From positions 20,507,212 to 20,571,211 of the forward strand of contig JAGTTD010000016.1 in the NCBI GenBank assembly GCA_018398585.1: a stretch of 64,000 bases of DNA, read 5' to 3'. Both the position numbers and the translations under genes were made by a program. The DNA comes from Simmondsia chinensis (lineage: Eukaryota; Streptophyta; Magnoliopsida; Caryophyllales; Simmondsiaceae). Of the stretch, positions 35,886 to 46,825 are shown in pieces (the stretch's first letter is position 1; every line of letters starts with the position of its first letter). The notes under the pieces were generated by a model, which worked only from the letters and a program-made list of their open reading frames with translations, searched no databases and was not told the origin of the DNA.

Positions 35886-38360
35886 CATAGTTGTTGATTA
35901 TAAAAAATATGAGTAATTTTTCGAATTCCCTTGTTTCTTTATTTCTCAGTTGTAAGAAACTGATTTTATCCTTTCCCTCTTTGTTTTTATTATTCAATTA
36001 ATAAAATTAAAGAGAAAGCCGTCGTTTCCTTTCCGTCCCCCTAATCTTCCGCGGTCGCACTGCATCAGTTTGTATCAGAGCTTAGAACGTTTCTGAGATG
36101 GCATCAAGTCGTCAGAGGTATGCTACCATCAAGAAGGTTTCTGATCAAGATCAAATTATGCAAACTGAATGGAGATTAGACGAGTTCGAGGAGAGACTTA
36201 GGCGAATCGAGCGTTGCTTGATTCAACTGGGGGCAAGTCCTGACCTAGCGCCAGGAAACTAGCCCCAACACCCATTAACACCGGGTGACAACAAAAAGGT
36301 GAAGGACAAAGTCAAGAATCCAGCATCGGGTGTTGATCTACCGGACCCTGAGTTGAGGCAGCATCGGCTCTGTATTTGTACCGCCAACGTTGAAGAACAG
36401 GAGGTGGGCACCGACCTCCGTGAAGAAATTCCGGAGTTTGAAGAAGTTGGCGCCATTGTGTTGGAAGAAACTCAAGACACGTTACCTTCACTTGGCGAGG
36501 AGGATTTAGTGGGTGATGAAGGTCGCTTAATATTAGTCAGGAGAGCTGGCTTCATGCCTGAAGAATTAAGAGGAAAAGATTGGAGGCGCCATGACATCTT
36601 CCAGACCACTTGTACCATTGGCGGCAGGGTATGTCGTATGGTCATTAATTCCGGGAGTTGTGAGAGCGCCATCTCCGAAGAAGATGTTCAGAAGCCAGGG
36701 CTGAAGACGGAGGAACATCTAAACCCTTACACGGTGTCTTAGCTCGAGAAAGATGATCAGGTAACCATATCAAGGCGTTGCTTGGTCAATTTCTCAATTG
36801 GGGACACGTATCGGGAAGTGGTTTGTTGCGATGTGGTAACCATGGATGCTTGCCACTTGTTGTTGGGGAGGCCATGGCAGTACAACAGAGGTGCCATCCA
36901 CGATGGATGATGTAACACATATAGCTTCATCTTTGATGGAACAAAGATCATCTTGTTGCCTAAGAAGGTCGAGGCGCCATGTGTGTCAAGGAGCAAAGAA
37001 CCAGAGCTAGAAGAGAAAGCTGCGAACACCAACGTAGTTGGCGAGACCATGTTGGCGTCTACACTAATAGGCGTTACCTGGGGAGAACCCATCGTTGATG
37101 AGGCACCACATCTAGACTTATCCCTTCCACCCATATTTGATGAGCCTAGGTATGACAAGCCCATCTTTGATGAGGAGGAAGAATTGAATGAGGTAGGGAG
37201 TCAATTGAGGAAGGCTCATCTAGAGGGGCTGGCGTCTTACATACCGCCAACAAGGGAAGAACAAAGCTGGCCAAATTGGGAACCATTACCAGGAAATAGG
37301 ATGCCATACCGAACAAGCCTTGCTGAGCACAAGTACATCAGATGCCTAAAGTGGAAGTTACTTGTGATGATCTACATCCAGACGAGGCAGAAAGGATGAT
37401 TGGCTATACTAACACCAACCAAGGATGGAACTTGGCCGGAAGAGATTACAGGTGCTTCGTTGACGGTAAGCACAAATCCACGGTGGAAGGGTCAAGTACC
37501 GGGTGAAGAATTACTGGGTCAACTCCAATACCGAGTAGAGCCCGTCCCAATTTTGTCATCTAAACTGGATGAATTAAAATGTGAAGATGTTGGCTGCAGC
37601 TCCATTACCAGAGTAACCAGATACCGAGAGTCTTCCCCACCTTTGGCGGATGTCTTAACAGGGAAGGCAAGATGAAGTCTAGGTGTGAATACATATGGCT
37701 GGGCAAAATTGATCCCTATGCTCTGTCAACAGATTCGAGGGCGAATTCTCTCCAACCGGGAGAGGATGATGCAGTCGCCATCTCGGCTCAAGAAGCATCA
37801 GCAAAGAGAGTACGAGCTTGGCGAGCATAGGGCTGGAGAGAAGCTGAAGCCTGGCTTAATGGTTGCGAAAGAGAAGAATAAGAGTAATTGGCATCACCAA
37901 ACCTTCGCGCCACCATTGGGAAGGCGAGGTTTAACAAGGACGGGTGAAGTTAGATTTAGATAGAGTTTGAATAGGATTAGAATTAGTTTTTAAATTTTAG
38001 GTTTAAGCTTTATTTAATTAATTTATTTATTTTAAAAGAAAGCACACGAATTGCGATCTTAACCGTTGATTCGTATCACGCGGATTGTGAACTCAACTGT
38101 TGATTAGATTTAAAATTTGAATTGAATTACTTTAGGGTTAAGAAACCCTTTCTATATAAAGAGAAGGGCACTTAGGGTTCAGTTAGTTGTTGAATTTTTA
38201 GAATTAAAATATGTTTTCCCTTGTTTCTCTGATTTCTCGGGCTGTGAGAAATAAAATCTATCTTTTTCACTGTAAATTTTATTAGAGTTTAATAAAATAA
38301 AAGGGAAGGCCGTCGTTTCCTTCCCATCCCCTTAGTTATCCATTGTCGTGCTGCATCACT
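35886..38360 (+). mobile_element. Non-autonomous Ty3/gypsy element nested in copia
   Basis: A truncated 5' LTR ends at 36064 with 'gcactgcatca', followed by the primer site 'tttgtatcagagc' (initiator-Met type). The interior has a gag N-terminal remnant (36113-36240) and protease remnants ('CHLLLGRPWQYNRGAIHDG') but no RT or integrase. The 3' LTR begins near 37950, has TATA 'ctatataaagag' and ends 'gctgcatca' at about 38358. The 5' LTR lacks its U3. Confidence 0.8.
36299..37963 (+). pseudogene. Gypsy gag-protease remnants
   Basis: Four consecutive plus frames (36299-36742, 36953-37399, 37400-37675, 37685-37963). The first carries a retropepsin-like region with 'VINSGSCESAISEEDVQK', where the catalytic Asp of D-S/T-G is replaced by Asn. 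These are retroelement debris, not host genes. Confidence 0.75.
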
Positions 38361-39426
38361 GAAATTGGAATCAAAAGCTTACCTCATCCTTAACGACCAT
38401 TGGTTTCTAATAGTCAAAATCTGGTTATTCACTTTTACTTACTCTCATAGGTTGATTTTATTGCTGTGTTTATTTATGTGGATGATGTAATTGTTGCTAG
38501 AAACAATTTAAAATACATAGAACAAGTGAATTCTTAACAAGAAATTTCGTATTAAAAACCTAGGACCCGTTAAGTACTTTCTTGGGACAGAGGTGGCTCA
38601 TTCAAAAAGTGGCATAGTATTAAGTCAGAGTAAATATACTTCAGAATTTTTAAGTGAACCCAGGTTTTTAGGAGCCAAACTTGTTTCCACCCCAGTTATT
38701 CAAAATCAACCCCTAGTTGATAAGGAAGGAGAACCAATTAAGGATCCTGGTTAATACTGTCGCTTGGTCAGTTTAACTGTCATGCCATGCGAATGCTTAG
38801 GCTGTTTATGCATGATCCCCAAGCTCCACATCTGAAGGCAGCATTTGGTGTTCTTTGTTACCCAAATAGTGAGCCAGGACAAGGAATATTTCTTCCTTCC
38901 AAGTGCAATTTTAGATTTCGTGCTTATCGTAATGCTGATTGCACATGATGTCTTGCTGTTAGACGCTCTACTATTGGTTTTGTGGTTTTTTTGGGTGGTG
39001 CACTTGTTTATTGGCGCTTCAAGAAATAGTCAGCTGCCTTTCGTCTTCAATTGAAGCCGAGTATCATGCTATGACACAGTGACTAGTGACACGGTTTCGT
39101 TATGTCATCTGTTAATTGATCTTGATGTTCCTATTGATCATCCTGCAGTTTTATTTTGTGATAATAAGGCAGCTCTTTATATTACCCAAAATCTACTTTT
39201 CATGAACGAACAAAACATATATAGATCGCCGTTTTGTTTGAGAGAAATTGTTGACTAAGGAGATCGCTAACTCCTTTGTGCAATTACCAGGGCAATCAAA
39301 TGATATTTTTATAACAAGACACGAGTTTCCTTCATATTCTTCACTTCTACGAAGGCATCCAAGTACGTAAAAGGGAGGTGCTCCAAGTTGAGGGGGAGTA
39401 TTTTTTTTTTTGAACGGAGAGGGGGA

Positions 39427-39780
39427 GTGTTGAGACTGGTATTTTCTTTCACATGTACATTTATTGTATTTCTTTTGTGTTTAAGTACATTGTATTTAGT
39501 GCTAGTAATTATGCATTCAAAGGGAGTAAATAGCCATGTTCAAAAAAAAAAAAAAAAAAAAAAAGGGAGTAAATAGCAAAAATACTCTCCTTCATCTTTC
39601 TCTTCTAGTAACCAACCAATGGGCCTTGATGCACCAATCAACACTGTCTTCAATTACATGTTTAATAGCTTAGGATTTTTCTTCTTCCTTATATAAGAAT
39701 ATGGTCAGGCTTGGCTTTTGATATTCTAGTCTTATATTATAAATAGTGGTATAATTTGCTGAATGAAATTATTCAATTCT
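39427..39780 (+). repeat. 3' LTR of the plus-strand copia element
   Basis: Starts TGTTGAGACTGG right after the purine tract and contains an A-run at 39542-39563. 'aagggagtaaatagc' is repeated on both sides of that run. TATA-like 'cttatataagaata' and 'attataaatag' lie near 39690-39745. The end abuts the next repeat. Confidence 0.6.
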
Positions 39781-40030
39781 GATGTAGGGCATCTAAAACA
39801 TTACGCCGCAGCTTCGAACCTCGAAGACGCGTGGTGGGAAGGGATAGGGTTCCTCTAACCCATTGATCTTACCCGACAATACCAGATTAAGAGGAGTCGG
39901 CTAAAACTCATTGAATTTGCGAATACTCAAGCAATAACCTAAAGTGGAGTCATGTAATTTTATTGAATTCTTTCAAAATAAAATTATTTTTTAAAACTAT
40001 AAACTAATGATCTATTTATAGGCATAAAAA
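39781..40030 (-). repeat. Solo-LTR-like repeat, inverted copy
   Basis: Reverse-complement copy of 4590-4955: 'gatgtagggcatc', 'cgcgtggtgggaagg', 'acccattgatcttacccg', 'gcgaatactcaagcaataac', then 'tctatttataggc'. Confidence 0.6.
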
Positions 40031-40086
40031 ATCCTACTTCTAATAATAATCTGACTTTAAGAACTAATTGTACTTTAAACTAAATA

Positions 40087-40297
40087 GGGTACCAACACGC
40101 AAGCACCGAATCCCATTAGAACTCCGAAATTAAGCGTGCTTGAGCGAGAGTAGTACCAGAATGGGTGACCTCTTGGGAAGTCTTCACCCCACAGGTTGGG
40201 GGTACTTAGAAATAGCCTACCCTGAAGGGGAAAGGCTGCGTACATCCACCCCCCAGACCCTGCTTAGGCGGGAGCCATTGAGGCACTGGGAATGTTG
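40087..40297 (+). mobile_element. 5S-rRNA-headed SINE, copy B (near full length)
   Basis: The head (40087-40183) aligns with plant 5S rRNA almost from its first base. After 'gggt' about eight bases are missing, then come 'accaacacgcaagcaccg', 'aatcccattagaactccg', 'ttaagcgtgcttgagcgag' and 'aatgggtgacctcttgggaa'. The Pol III internal control regions (A box, C box) are thus largely kept. The RTE tail follows: 'aggttgggggta', 'aaatagcctaccctg', 'aaggctgcgtacatcc', 'agaccctgcttaggcggg', 'gaggcactggg'. A target duplication is not clear. Confidence 0.88.
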
Positions 40298-40751
40298 CTT
40301 AATAATAATCTAACTCTAAAACCTTAAACCTAATTATATAATTTAAAAGTTAAACACTAATAAATAAAATCCTAATTATACCATAATTAAAACTCTTTCA
40401 TTGGTCTCGATCGGGTTACTTTGGTCCCTATTTGCATCAAATTCAAATCATCTTCTCTAGTATTCTTCCTTTTCAGTTTGTGTCTTTTAAATATTTCATA
40501 TATTGTTCATGTAGTGCCCCCAAATAATATAGCAAGTAGGCTTAAGTTAATAAGGGCGCTACACTGCCGTACTATAATGAATCCTATCATCATAGTACGA
40601 AGCCTGAAAACCTTCGATTCATAATTCCTCAAATTTCCATAAAGGTTCTCATACATATATGAAATCAAATCCAAATACATCATCACCAACGATTTAGAAC
40701 TAATAGTACGAAAGGGCAAATTACAATATCTCAAATAGTCCATAATATCCT

Positions 40752-42893
40752 GATGTTAGAGAAGCACAATCTAGACCGTACAAGGAGTTCTACAAGAGGC
40801 TGGAGACCAAGGAAGGAGCTATAGATATATATAGAATTGCCAAGGCGAGAGAAAGGAAGACACGGGACTTGGATTGAGCATAGTGCATAAGAGGGCAAGA
40901 CGGACAAGTCATCATGGACAAGCAACTAATTAAAGCTAGGTGGGGAGCCTACTTCCGCGATCTGTTCAATAATCTGGGGGATACAGAGATATCCCTTGGT
41001 GATCTTCAAACACCTGAGGAGCACCAGAACCACCGGGAGTGCAGGCTAATTAGCTCCGAGGAAGTCAAGGAAGCCCTGAAACATATGGGAAGGGGTAAAG
41101 CAGTTGGTCCAAATAATATACCCATAGAGGCATGGAAATTCCTTAGACAGAAGGGCATCAGTTGGTTAACTAAACTATTTAACAAAATCCTCAGGGGGGA
41201 GAAGATGCCCGATAAGCGGAGGAAAAGCACATTGATCCCGATCTAAAAGAACAAAGGCGACATTCAGAGCTGCGCCAACTATCGGGGTATCAAACTAATG
41301 TGCCACACGCTGAAGTTGTGGAGCGGGTCATAGATAGGAGGTTACGACAACAGACAAAGGTGTCCGAGAACCAATTCAGATTTATGCCCAGAAGATCAAC
41401 AATAGAAGCCATCCACATCCTAAGGAAAATGATAGAGCACTACAGGGAGAGACAAAAGGACCTACACATGGTTTTCATCGATTTGGAGAAGGTATATGAT
41501 AGAGTGCCACATGAGGTGTTATGGAGGATTTTGGATCGGAAAGGCATCCCTGTGCTTTATAGCCGGGCCATTAGAGACATGTATGAGGATGCACAAACTA
41601 GGGTAGGCACAGTGGAAGGTGAGACAGACGCGTTCCCGATAACAATCGGGGTACACCAAGGATCTGCCTTGAGCCCCTATTTGTTCATTCTGGTAATGGA
41701 TGAGCTCACTAGAAACATCCAAGGACGTGTACCTTAGTGCATGCTTTTCGCAGATGACATAGTGCTGGTGGGGGAATCACGGGAGGAGGTTAATGAGAAG
41801 CTAGAACTGTGGATAAGGGCATTGGAATCGAAGGGCTTACGACTCAGTAGATCCAAGACTGAGTACATGGAGCTTAAGTTCCATCCCACCACCACGCCTA
41901 GCAGAGAAGACGTCAAGATTGGATTGGACACTATACCGAAAAAAGAGAGTTTCAGGTACTTGGGGTCCATGATACAGACAATGGTGAAGTTGAAAAAGGA
42001 TGTCAACAACTGGATTAAGGTAGGATGGCATAAATGGAGGATGGCCTCAGCGGTACTTTGCGATAGAAAGTTTCTCTCAAAGCTAAAGGGAAGATATTAT
42101 AAGACGGTAGTGAGGCCGGTCATGTCCTATGGGGCGGAGGATAGGGCGATGAAACAACGTCATACACAGAAGATGAAGGTAGCGAAGATGAGGATGCTGC
42201 GGTGGATGTACGGACGCACAAGGAAGGATAGGATCAGGAGCGACGTCATAAGAGGTGAAGTGGCCGTTGCTTCCATTGAGGATAAATTAAGGGAGCAACG
42301 TTTGAGGTGGTTCGGACCTATTAGGAGGAGATCGAGCACCGCTTCGGTCAGGCGATGGGAGTAGCCTCATACTACGCTAGGCAGGAGAGGGAGAGGCAGG
42401 CCAAAAAAGAGATGGTTGGAGACGATTAGACAAGACATCACCCACCTAAACCTTCGGGAGGAGATAGCCTTAGATAGAGCCCAATGGAGGGCTAGCATAG
42501 GAGTAGCAGAGATAGCAGAGTAGAGTAGGGAAGTCCAGCTTTTGTGCTATCTCTAGTGTTCTAGGCCTTTAGGGTAGTCCAGAGCTGGAGCGCTTATGTG
42601 TGATCCAAGCTCTTGATTGACTAGCTGTTCATCGGCATCTTTGCATTTGCTATGCCTTTGCCTTTATTTGACTATCTTTGCCCTACTTATATGCTTATTT
42701 GCTTATATGCTTATTGGCTCTCGTGCTGCCAGGTTGCCAGGCTACATTACTGCGGATAAACTTTTCAGGTTGGGGGTTCTTGGAAAGAGCCTCCCTTATG
42801 TGTAACCCCCAAAAGGGGGAAGGCTGCGTACATCTACCCCCCTAGACCTCGCTTTTGTGGGAGCCCTTGAGGCAATAGGTTGTCGTTGTTGTA
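40752..42893 (+). mobile_element. RTE-clade LINE, 5' truncated
   Basis: The coding remnant starts inside the linker between endonuclease and RT ('REAQSRPYKEFYKRLETKEG', 'IDIYRIAKARERKTRDLD') and runs through RT to the C-terminal 'HLNLREEIALDRAQW'. The 3' untranslated end carries 'aggttgggggttc', 'aaggctgcgtacatc', 'gtgggagcccttgaggc' and TTG-rich 'ggttgtcgttgttgt'. The apurinic endonuclease is absent. Confidence 0.9.
40914..42364 (+). pseudogene. RTE reverse transcriptase, broken
   Basis: Three frames: 40914-41246, 41300-41737 and 41741-42364, the last two in the same frame and divided by a TAG just before the catalytic box. RT motifs visible: 'GKAVGPNNIPIEAWKFL', 'FIDLEKVYDRVPHEVLW', 'GVHQGSALSPYLFILVMDEL', 'MLFADDIVLVGES' (FADD box) and 'SKTEYMELKF'. 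The frame changes once between 41246 and 41300. Confidence 0.88.
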
Positions 42894-42899
42894 CTTAAA

Positions 42900-43760
42900 C
42901 TACAAAAATTAAACTAATTCTCGGAATAGGAAGCCGCTTTATCTTCCCCGTCCTTCAGGAAGTTGCCGTGAGCTACTAATATGGAAAGTAAAGGAACTGG
43001 GTGAGCAAACAACACGCTCAGTAAGTATACCACACACCCTACCCGAATCAGGCGTATTATTTAAAAGGGGATTTATCTTCAAAATTTCATGTTACAAGAA
43101 GCGCAAATAACCACTTTATACTTTAATTTATTTCACAAGAGCTCTTGGTAAAACTTATAGATCAATCAGAGACTACGGCCGGTATTATTCTCGCGACAGG
43201 GTCACAAATCGACATTTTTCACATTTGAATCGATTCTAAATCGATAGACCCAATAGGGTCAATGTAGTATGTATCAGCTCAAAAGAACTGACAGACAAAT
43301 TGGAGACTACGTGCCGGTATTATTCCCGCAACAGGGTCACAGATGGACTTTCATATTTTTCACATTCTTTCGTTTATAGACCCCTAAGGGTCATGTAGTT
43401 ATCTGTGAGCTATTCCCATAAAAACCTTTTAATTCAAATCACGAGTTTACAATAATTTCTTTCACATTATCACAAGTACAAATTCCTTCGAAAATTCACA
43501 TATTCCAACATCAAATCATCTTATAAATCAATATAATTCAAATAGTAATTGTAGAAATCACACAATCAATCAAACATATATGCCCAAACCTACTTTAACA
43601 AACTAATAAAACATTCAAAATATAAGTCTCACCAATCAAATCATGTAAAGCAATTTTTCATATTTCATGAACAAGTAAGGGAAGTGATATATTTACCTTC
43701 ACGATCTTCTAACTCAATATCCGAGTCTCTAGTATAAATTAGCTTCATAAACATAATCAC
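42900..43760. repeat. Non-coding with a ~130-bp tandem duplication
   Basis: The block 'gagactac..gccggtattatt' - 'aacagggtcacag' - 'ttcacatt' - 'tagacccctaagggtca' occurs twice (about 43168-43270 and 43300-43400). No gene recognised; (AG)n at 43768-43794. Confidence 0.55.
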
Positions 43761-43997
43761 GATTGACGAGAGAGAGAGAGAGAGAGAGAGAGAGGATCAG
43801 AAAAGGGAATGAGAAACTAGGGTTTAAATATTTTCCTCTTCTATATATATAACTTATAACCCTAACATTACTAATGGGTCCTTTTAAATAAGCCCATTAT
43901 TTTATTTATTTGTTGCCTAGTTGAAATAATAATGAATTTTAATTGTATTATAATACCTAACCTAATTTAGTTAAATCAGATTTTATATATTATAATA

Positions 43998-44060
43998 CAC
44001 AACAACAACAACAACAACAACATACCCAGTGCCTGCAAGGGCTCCCGCAAAAGCAGGGTC

Positions 44061-44096
<36 letters not shown>

Positions 44097-44177
44097 GATA
44101 TAGCAGCCTTCCCCTTTCAGGAGGTTACCCTGAAGAGAGGCTGTTTCCGAGGACCCCCAACTTGAGAAGCTGGTTCG
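43998..44177 (-). mobile_element. 5'-truncated RTE-tail copy with 19-bp target duplication
   Basis: Minus orientation: 'ttctcaagttgggggtcc', 'ggaaacagcctctcttc', 'ggggaaggctgc', 'agaccctgcttttgcggg', 'agcccttgcaggcactggg', then (TTG)n. Interrupted by an expanded poly-G/poly-C tract (44063-44094). Flanked by gattttatatattataata (43979-43997) and gatttcatatattataata (44178-44196). Confidence 0.85.
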
Positions 44178-44197
44178 GATTTCATATATTATAATAT

Positions 44198-45584
44198 CTA
44201 GTCTAATTTAATTAGATCGAGTATTACATCTTTATCCCCTTAAATAAAAATTTTGTCCTCGAAATTTACATCCTCAATTTAGTTAGACAGGGTACTACAT
44301 CCTCACCCCCCCTTAAATAAAAGTTTCGTCATCGAAACTTACATTCTTAATTTAATTAGACAGGGTATTACATTCTTACCCCCTTAAACTAAATGTTTCG
44401 TTCTCGAAAATTACAATCATAATTTAATTAAACAGGGTATCATATATAGTATAATATATTTCTGCATTTGATTCCAACATGCTAACTTACAACCAAACAA
44501 GTCCTTGGTTGCTAGGAGTCTTTGAATTTATTGGCAAATATTCTTTCTTGATGTCAAAGTTGAAGATGGTGTGGACAAAATCTACCAACTATTTGTTTGC
44601 AAAATTACCACTCTCCGAATTTCGCAAAACTTTTACAATGCCACAAAAAAAATCCTTTAGACCTTAAAATTGCTATCCCCTGGCCATTCCCCTTTATCTT
44701 CATCCCAGTCCCCCCGAGTAAGCTTTGGAGAGCAAATCTTGGCTAAGATGGTCTTTTTTTTTTTTGCAATTTGACAAAATTGCCTGCCAAGTTTTATTCT
44801 GGAATTTATTGTAGTTTTCCTTTTCAAATGCTTCTCTCACGATAAAGCAGCCGTAGTGCTTCTTGATTTGAGTAAAAGCAAGTTAGATTTCTGCTGTAAC
44901 TTGCTCATGAATTTTGATGCCCATATTTTTTTTCTCCTTTGACTGAACCTCCACTGGTGGCAAGTTTCAGATGGTCATGGTGGTCGCAGAAGCCTTTGTT
45001 AGCCTGATTTATGGTGGTGCATTTTGTTTACATGGAGGAGAATTTGGCAATTTGGGCATGGAAAACTTTGTCTTTGTACAAATATATGCTTGCGTATTAC
45101 CAATAGTTGACTCGAGAGTTATTTACACCGCTGGTCCCTTTTGTGTTTAAACTTGCTGAAATTGATTTAAAAATTTTTTCTTTCGTTCAGAGTGGTCCTC
45201 AATGTTCATAGCTATTTTTAAATTAGTTCATCATAATTTTTTTGTTCAAAATAGTGGATAATATTTTTTTTTTTTAAATTAATTCCTTATCTTCCTAATT
45301 TTATAAATTTTGATCACTAGCCGTGGTTAGATTTTGTCATAAAATAAAGGCAGCTTTAAATTTATCATAAAGAGTTAAGATTTCTATCATACTTTAGTTA
45401 TCAGTATAAAAATACAAAATGCAAGGCACAACAGCTTTCTCTTTTCCAGAGTTTCCCCACCTTTTCCTTTTGTTTGCCTTCTTGTGAAGATGTAATACTA
45501 AACGCAAAGATACTATATGAACCTGATTTTAGTATATAATTTTAGAACATAATGTGGTAGAAAATCACTGGTTTATAAAAACTA
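44198..45584. other. No gene recognised
   Basis: Non-coding, AT-rich. Three short diverged copies of 'aatttaattagacagggtattaca..cttacccccttaaa' (44210-44445) form a small tandem array. Confidence 0.45.
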
Positions 45585-46300
45585 GGGTTATTTATGTCAA
45601 AATTCCATATATATTTTTTTAATCATGGTAAATCCAGGGGATGGGGGGTACTCTAGTGGGGGCTCGAACCCCGGCGCTCTCACATAGGCGACCGGGAACC
45701 ACGCCACTAGGCTACGAGCTACTTGCTCATGTCAAAACTCCATATACTTTATCTACCGTATCAATTTAGATTTTTTTTTTTTAAAACTTTTATTTGTGTT
45801 GATTTGTTCTCTTTATAATTTATATTGTGTCCATTTTCTCTTATGATAAAACTGAAGTTACTTTGTTAAAAAAAACAAAGAAGCTAAAGTTATGACTTTA
45901 GTCATGTTAGATACATGTGACCCAAGACAAGCCAATCCATTGACCCAATTTAAACCCACAAGTGATTTGATCATTAAAAATTTAATCACCAACTTAATGT
46001 CAATTTACTATGTGATTAAGTTGAAATAATATAAATTCTACAAGAATAAATTGATACAATTAGAAGTGTAAGAGCTAAATCAAATACAATGACTCAATAC
46101 AAGCCCGTTTGTTAATCCAATTTAACCCACCCTTGACCTGATCATGAAAAATTCATTTGCCATCTTAACATCAATTGACCTGATCATGAAAAATTCATTT
46201 GCCGTCTTAACATCAATTTTACTATAGAACTAAATTTATGCAATATAAATTATATAGACTATACCAACACAGCTAAAAGTACAAAGGCTAAATGTGGATG
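45585..46300. repeat. Possible MITE hosting a SINE
   Basis: The left end 'gggttatttatgtcaaaatt' and inward 'tcaatttag' units, with 'gctaaaagtacaaaggctaaa' on the right, resemble the Mutator-like MITE family at 4113-4489. A 42-bp tandem duplication ('cctgatcatgaaaaattc...') lies at about 46137-46220. The right border is uncertain. Confidence 0.4.
45612..45728 (-). mobile_element. tRNA-derived SINE, ~117 bp
   Basis: Minus strand: 'gctcgtagcctagtggcgtgg' region includes an A-box-like TAGCCTAGTGG, followed about 35 bases on by a B box GGGTTCGAGCCCC, a short body and an A-rich tail. Flanked by an 18-bp duplication, atgtcaaaattccatata (45594-45611) and atgtcaaaactccatata (45729-45746), one mismatch. 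No cloverleaf, so not a tRNA gene. Confidence 0.82.
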
Positions 46301-46825
46301 AATTCCATGAACCTATGATGAAAGCTAATATTAAATGATTGCTTTTCAGAAGCCAATGATTTTGTACCGAAAGCTATAAAATTGCTCAAACTAAATCTAC
46401 TTTCTGCACTGATTTCTTAGATGCACATTACAGTATTCAAGAGAGAGAGTATGGCTTTTTCATCAAAGAATCATTCTTTGCTTTGCCTTATTGCATTCAC
46501 CCAAGTATAACTTCCTTGCTTGCTTGTGAATTTGAGTTTTTCAGAAGCATTTCTTGTGCAGTGACAAGTGCTGCTTCTCTTCTGATACTTAGCTTCTCGC
46601 AGCAGCTACTAAATAGTAAAAAAGGGGAGGGGAGAGTGCATATCCCTCAAACCAATACTTCATCCCTACATTTCCCAACACTGAACTCTTTGTTTTATGT
46701 TTTGCTTCAAAAATTGTACTAGAAAGCTCACCTCACTTCAGTTCAGAAGTCATTCTACTTGTTTGGATATAAAGATCATTCCTTAATCTGCACCTGTTAG
46801 CTTAAACTTTTGAGCTACGGTAGCA
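46301..46825 (+). promoter_or_regulatory. Upstream region of the MCTP gene
   Basis: No coding sequence recognised; the 79-codon frame at 46483-46722 is probably leader or promoter sequence. No sure TATA box was fixed. Confidence 0.35.

Larger units (their letters stand above)
34560..39426 (+). mobile_element. Ty1/copia retrotransposon, degraded, split by a gypsy insertion
   Basis: First part 34560-35885: integrase ('GIVERKHRHLLEVACALCI', 'PYGID..PSYGHLRTFPCLC') and RT start ('RIYKIKYKFDGTIGHDKARF'). Second part 38370-39426: RT ('YVDDVIVAR', 'YFLGTEVAHSKSGIVLSQSK') and RNase H ('RRSTIGFVVFLGGALV'). The two parts join across the nested element. It ends in the purine-rich tract 'aagttgagggggag'. 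Many stops and frameshifts. Confidence 0.85.

Noticed and set aside
36299..37963. Acidic frames as host genes
   Set aside because: Retropepsin-like motifs and position between gypsy LTRs show retroelement remnants.
40087..40190. Possible functional 5S rRNA gene
   Set aside because: Internal deletion and substitutions, no T-run terminator after the 5S part, no tandem array, and a direct fusion to a LINE-type tail that recurs elsewhere.
45612..45728. Possible tRNA gene
   Set aside because: A and B boxes are present but no acceptor stem or anticodon arm can be formed; A-rich tail and target duplication mark a SINE.
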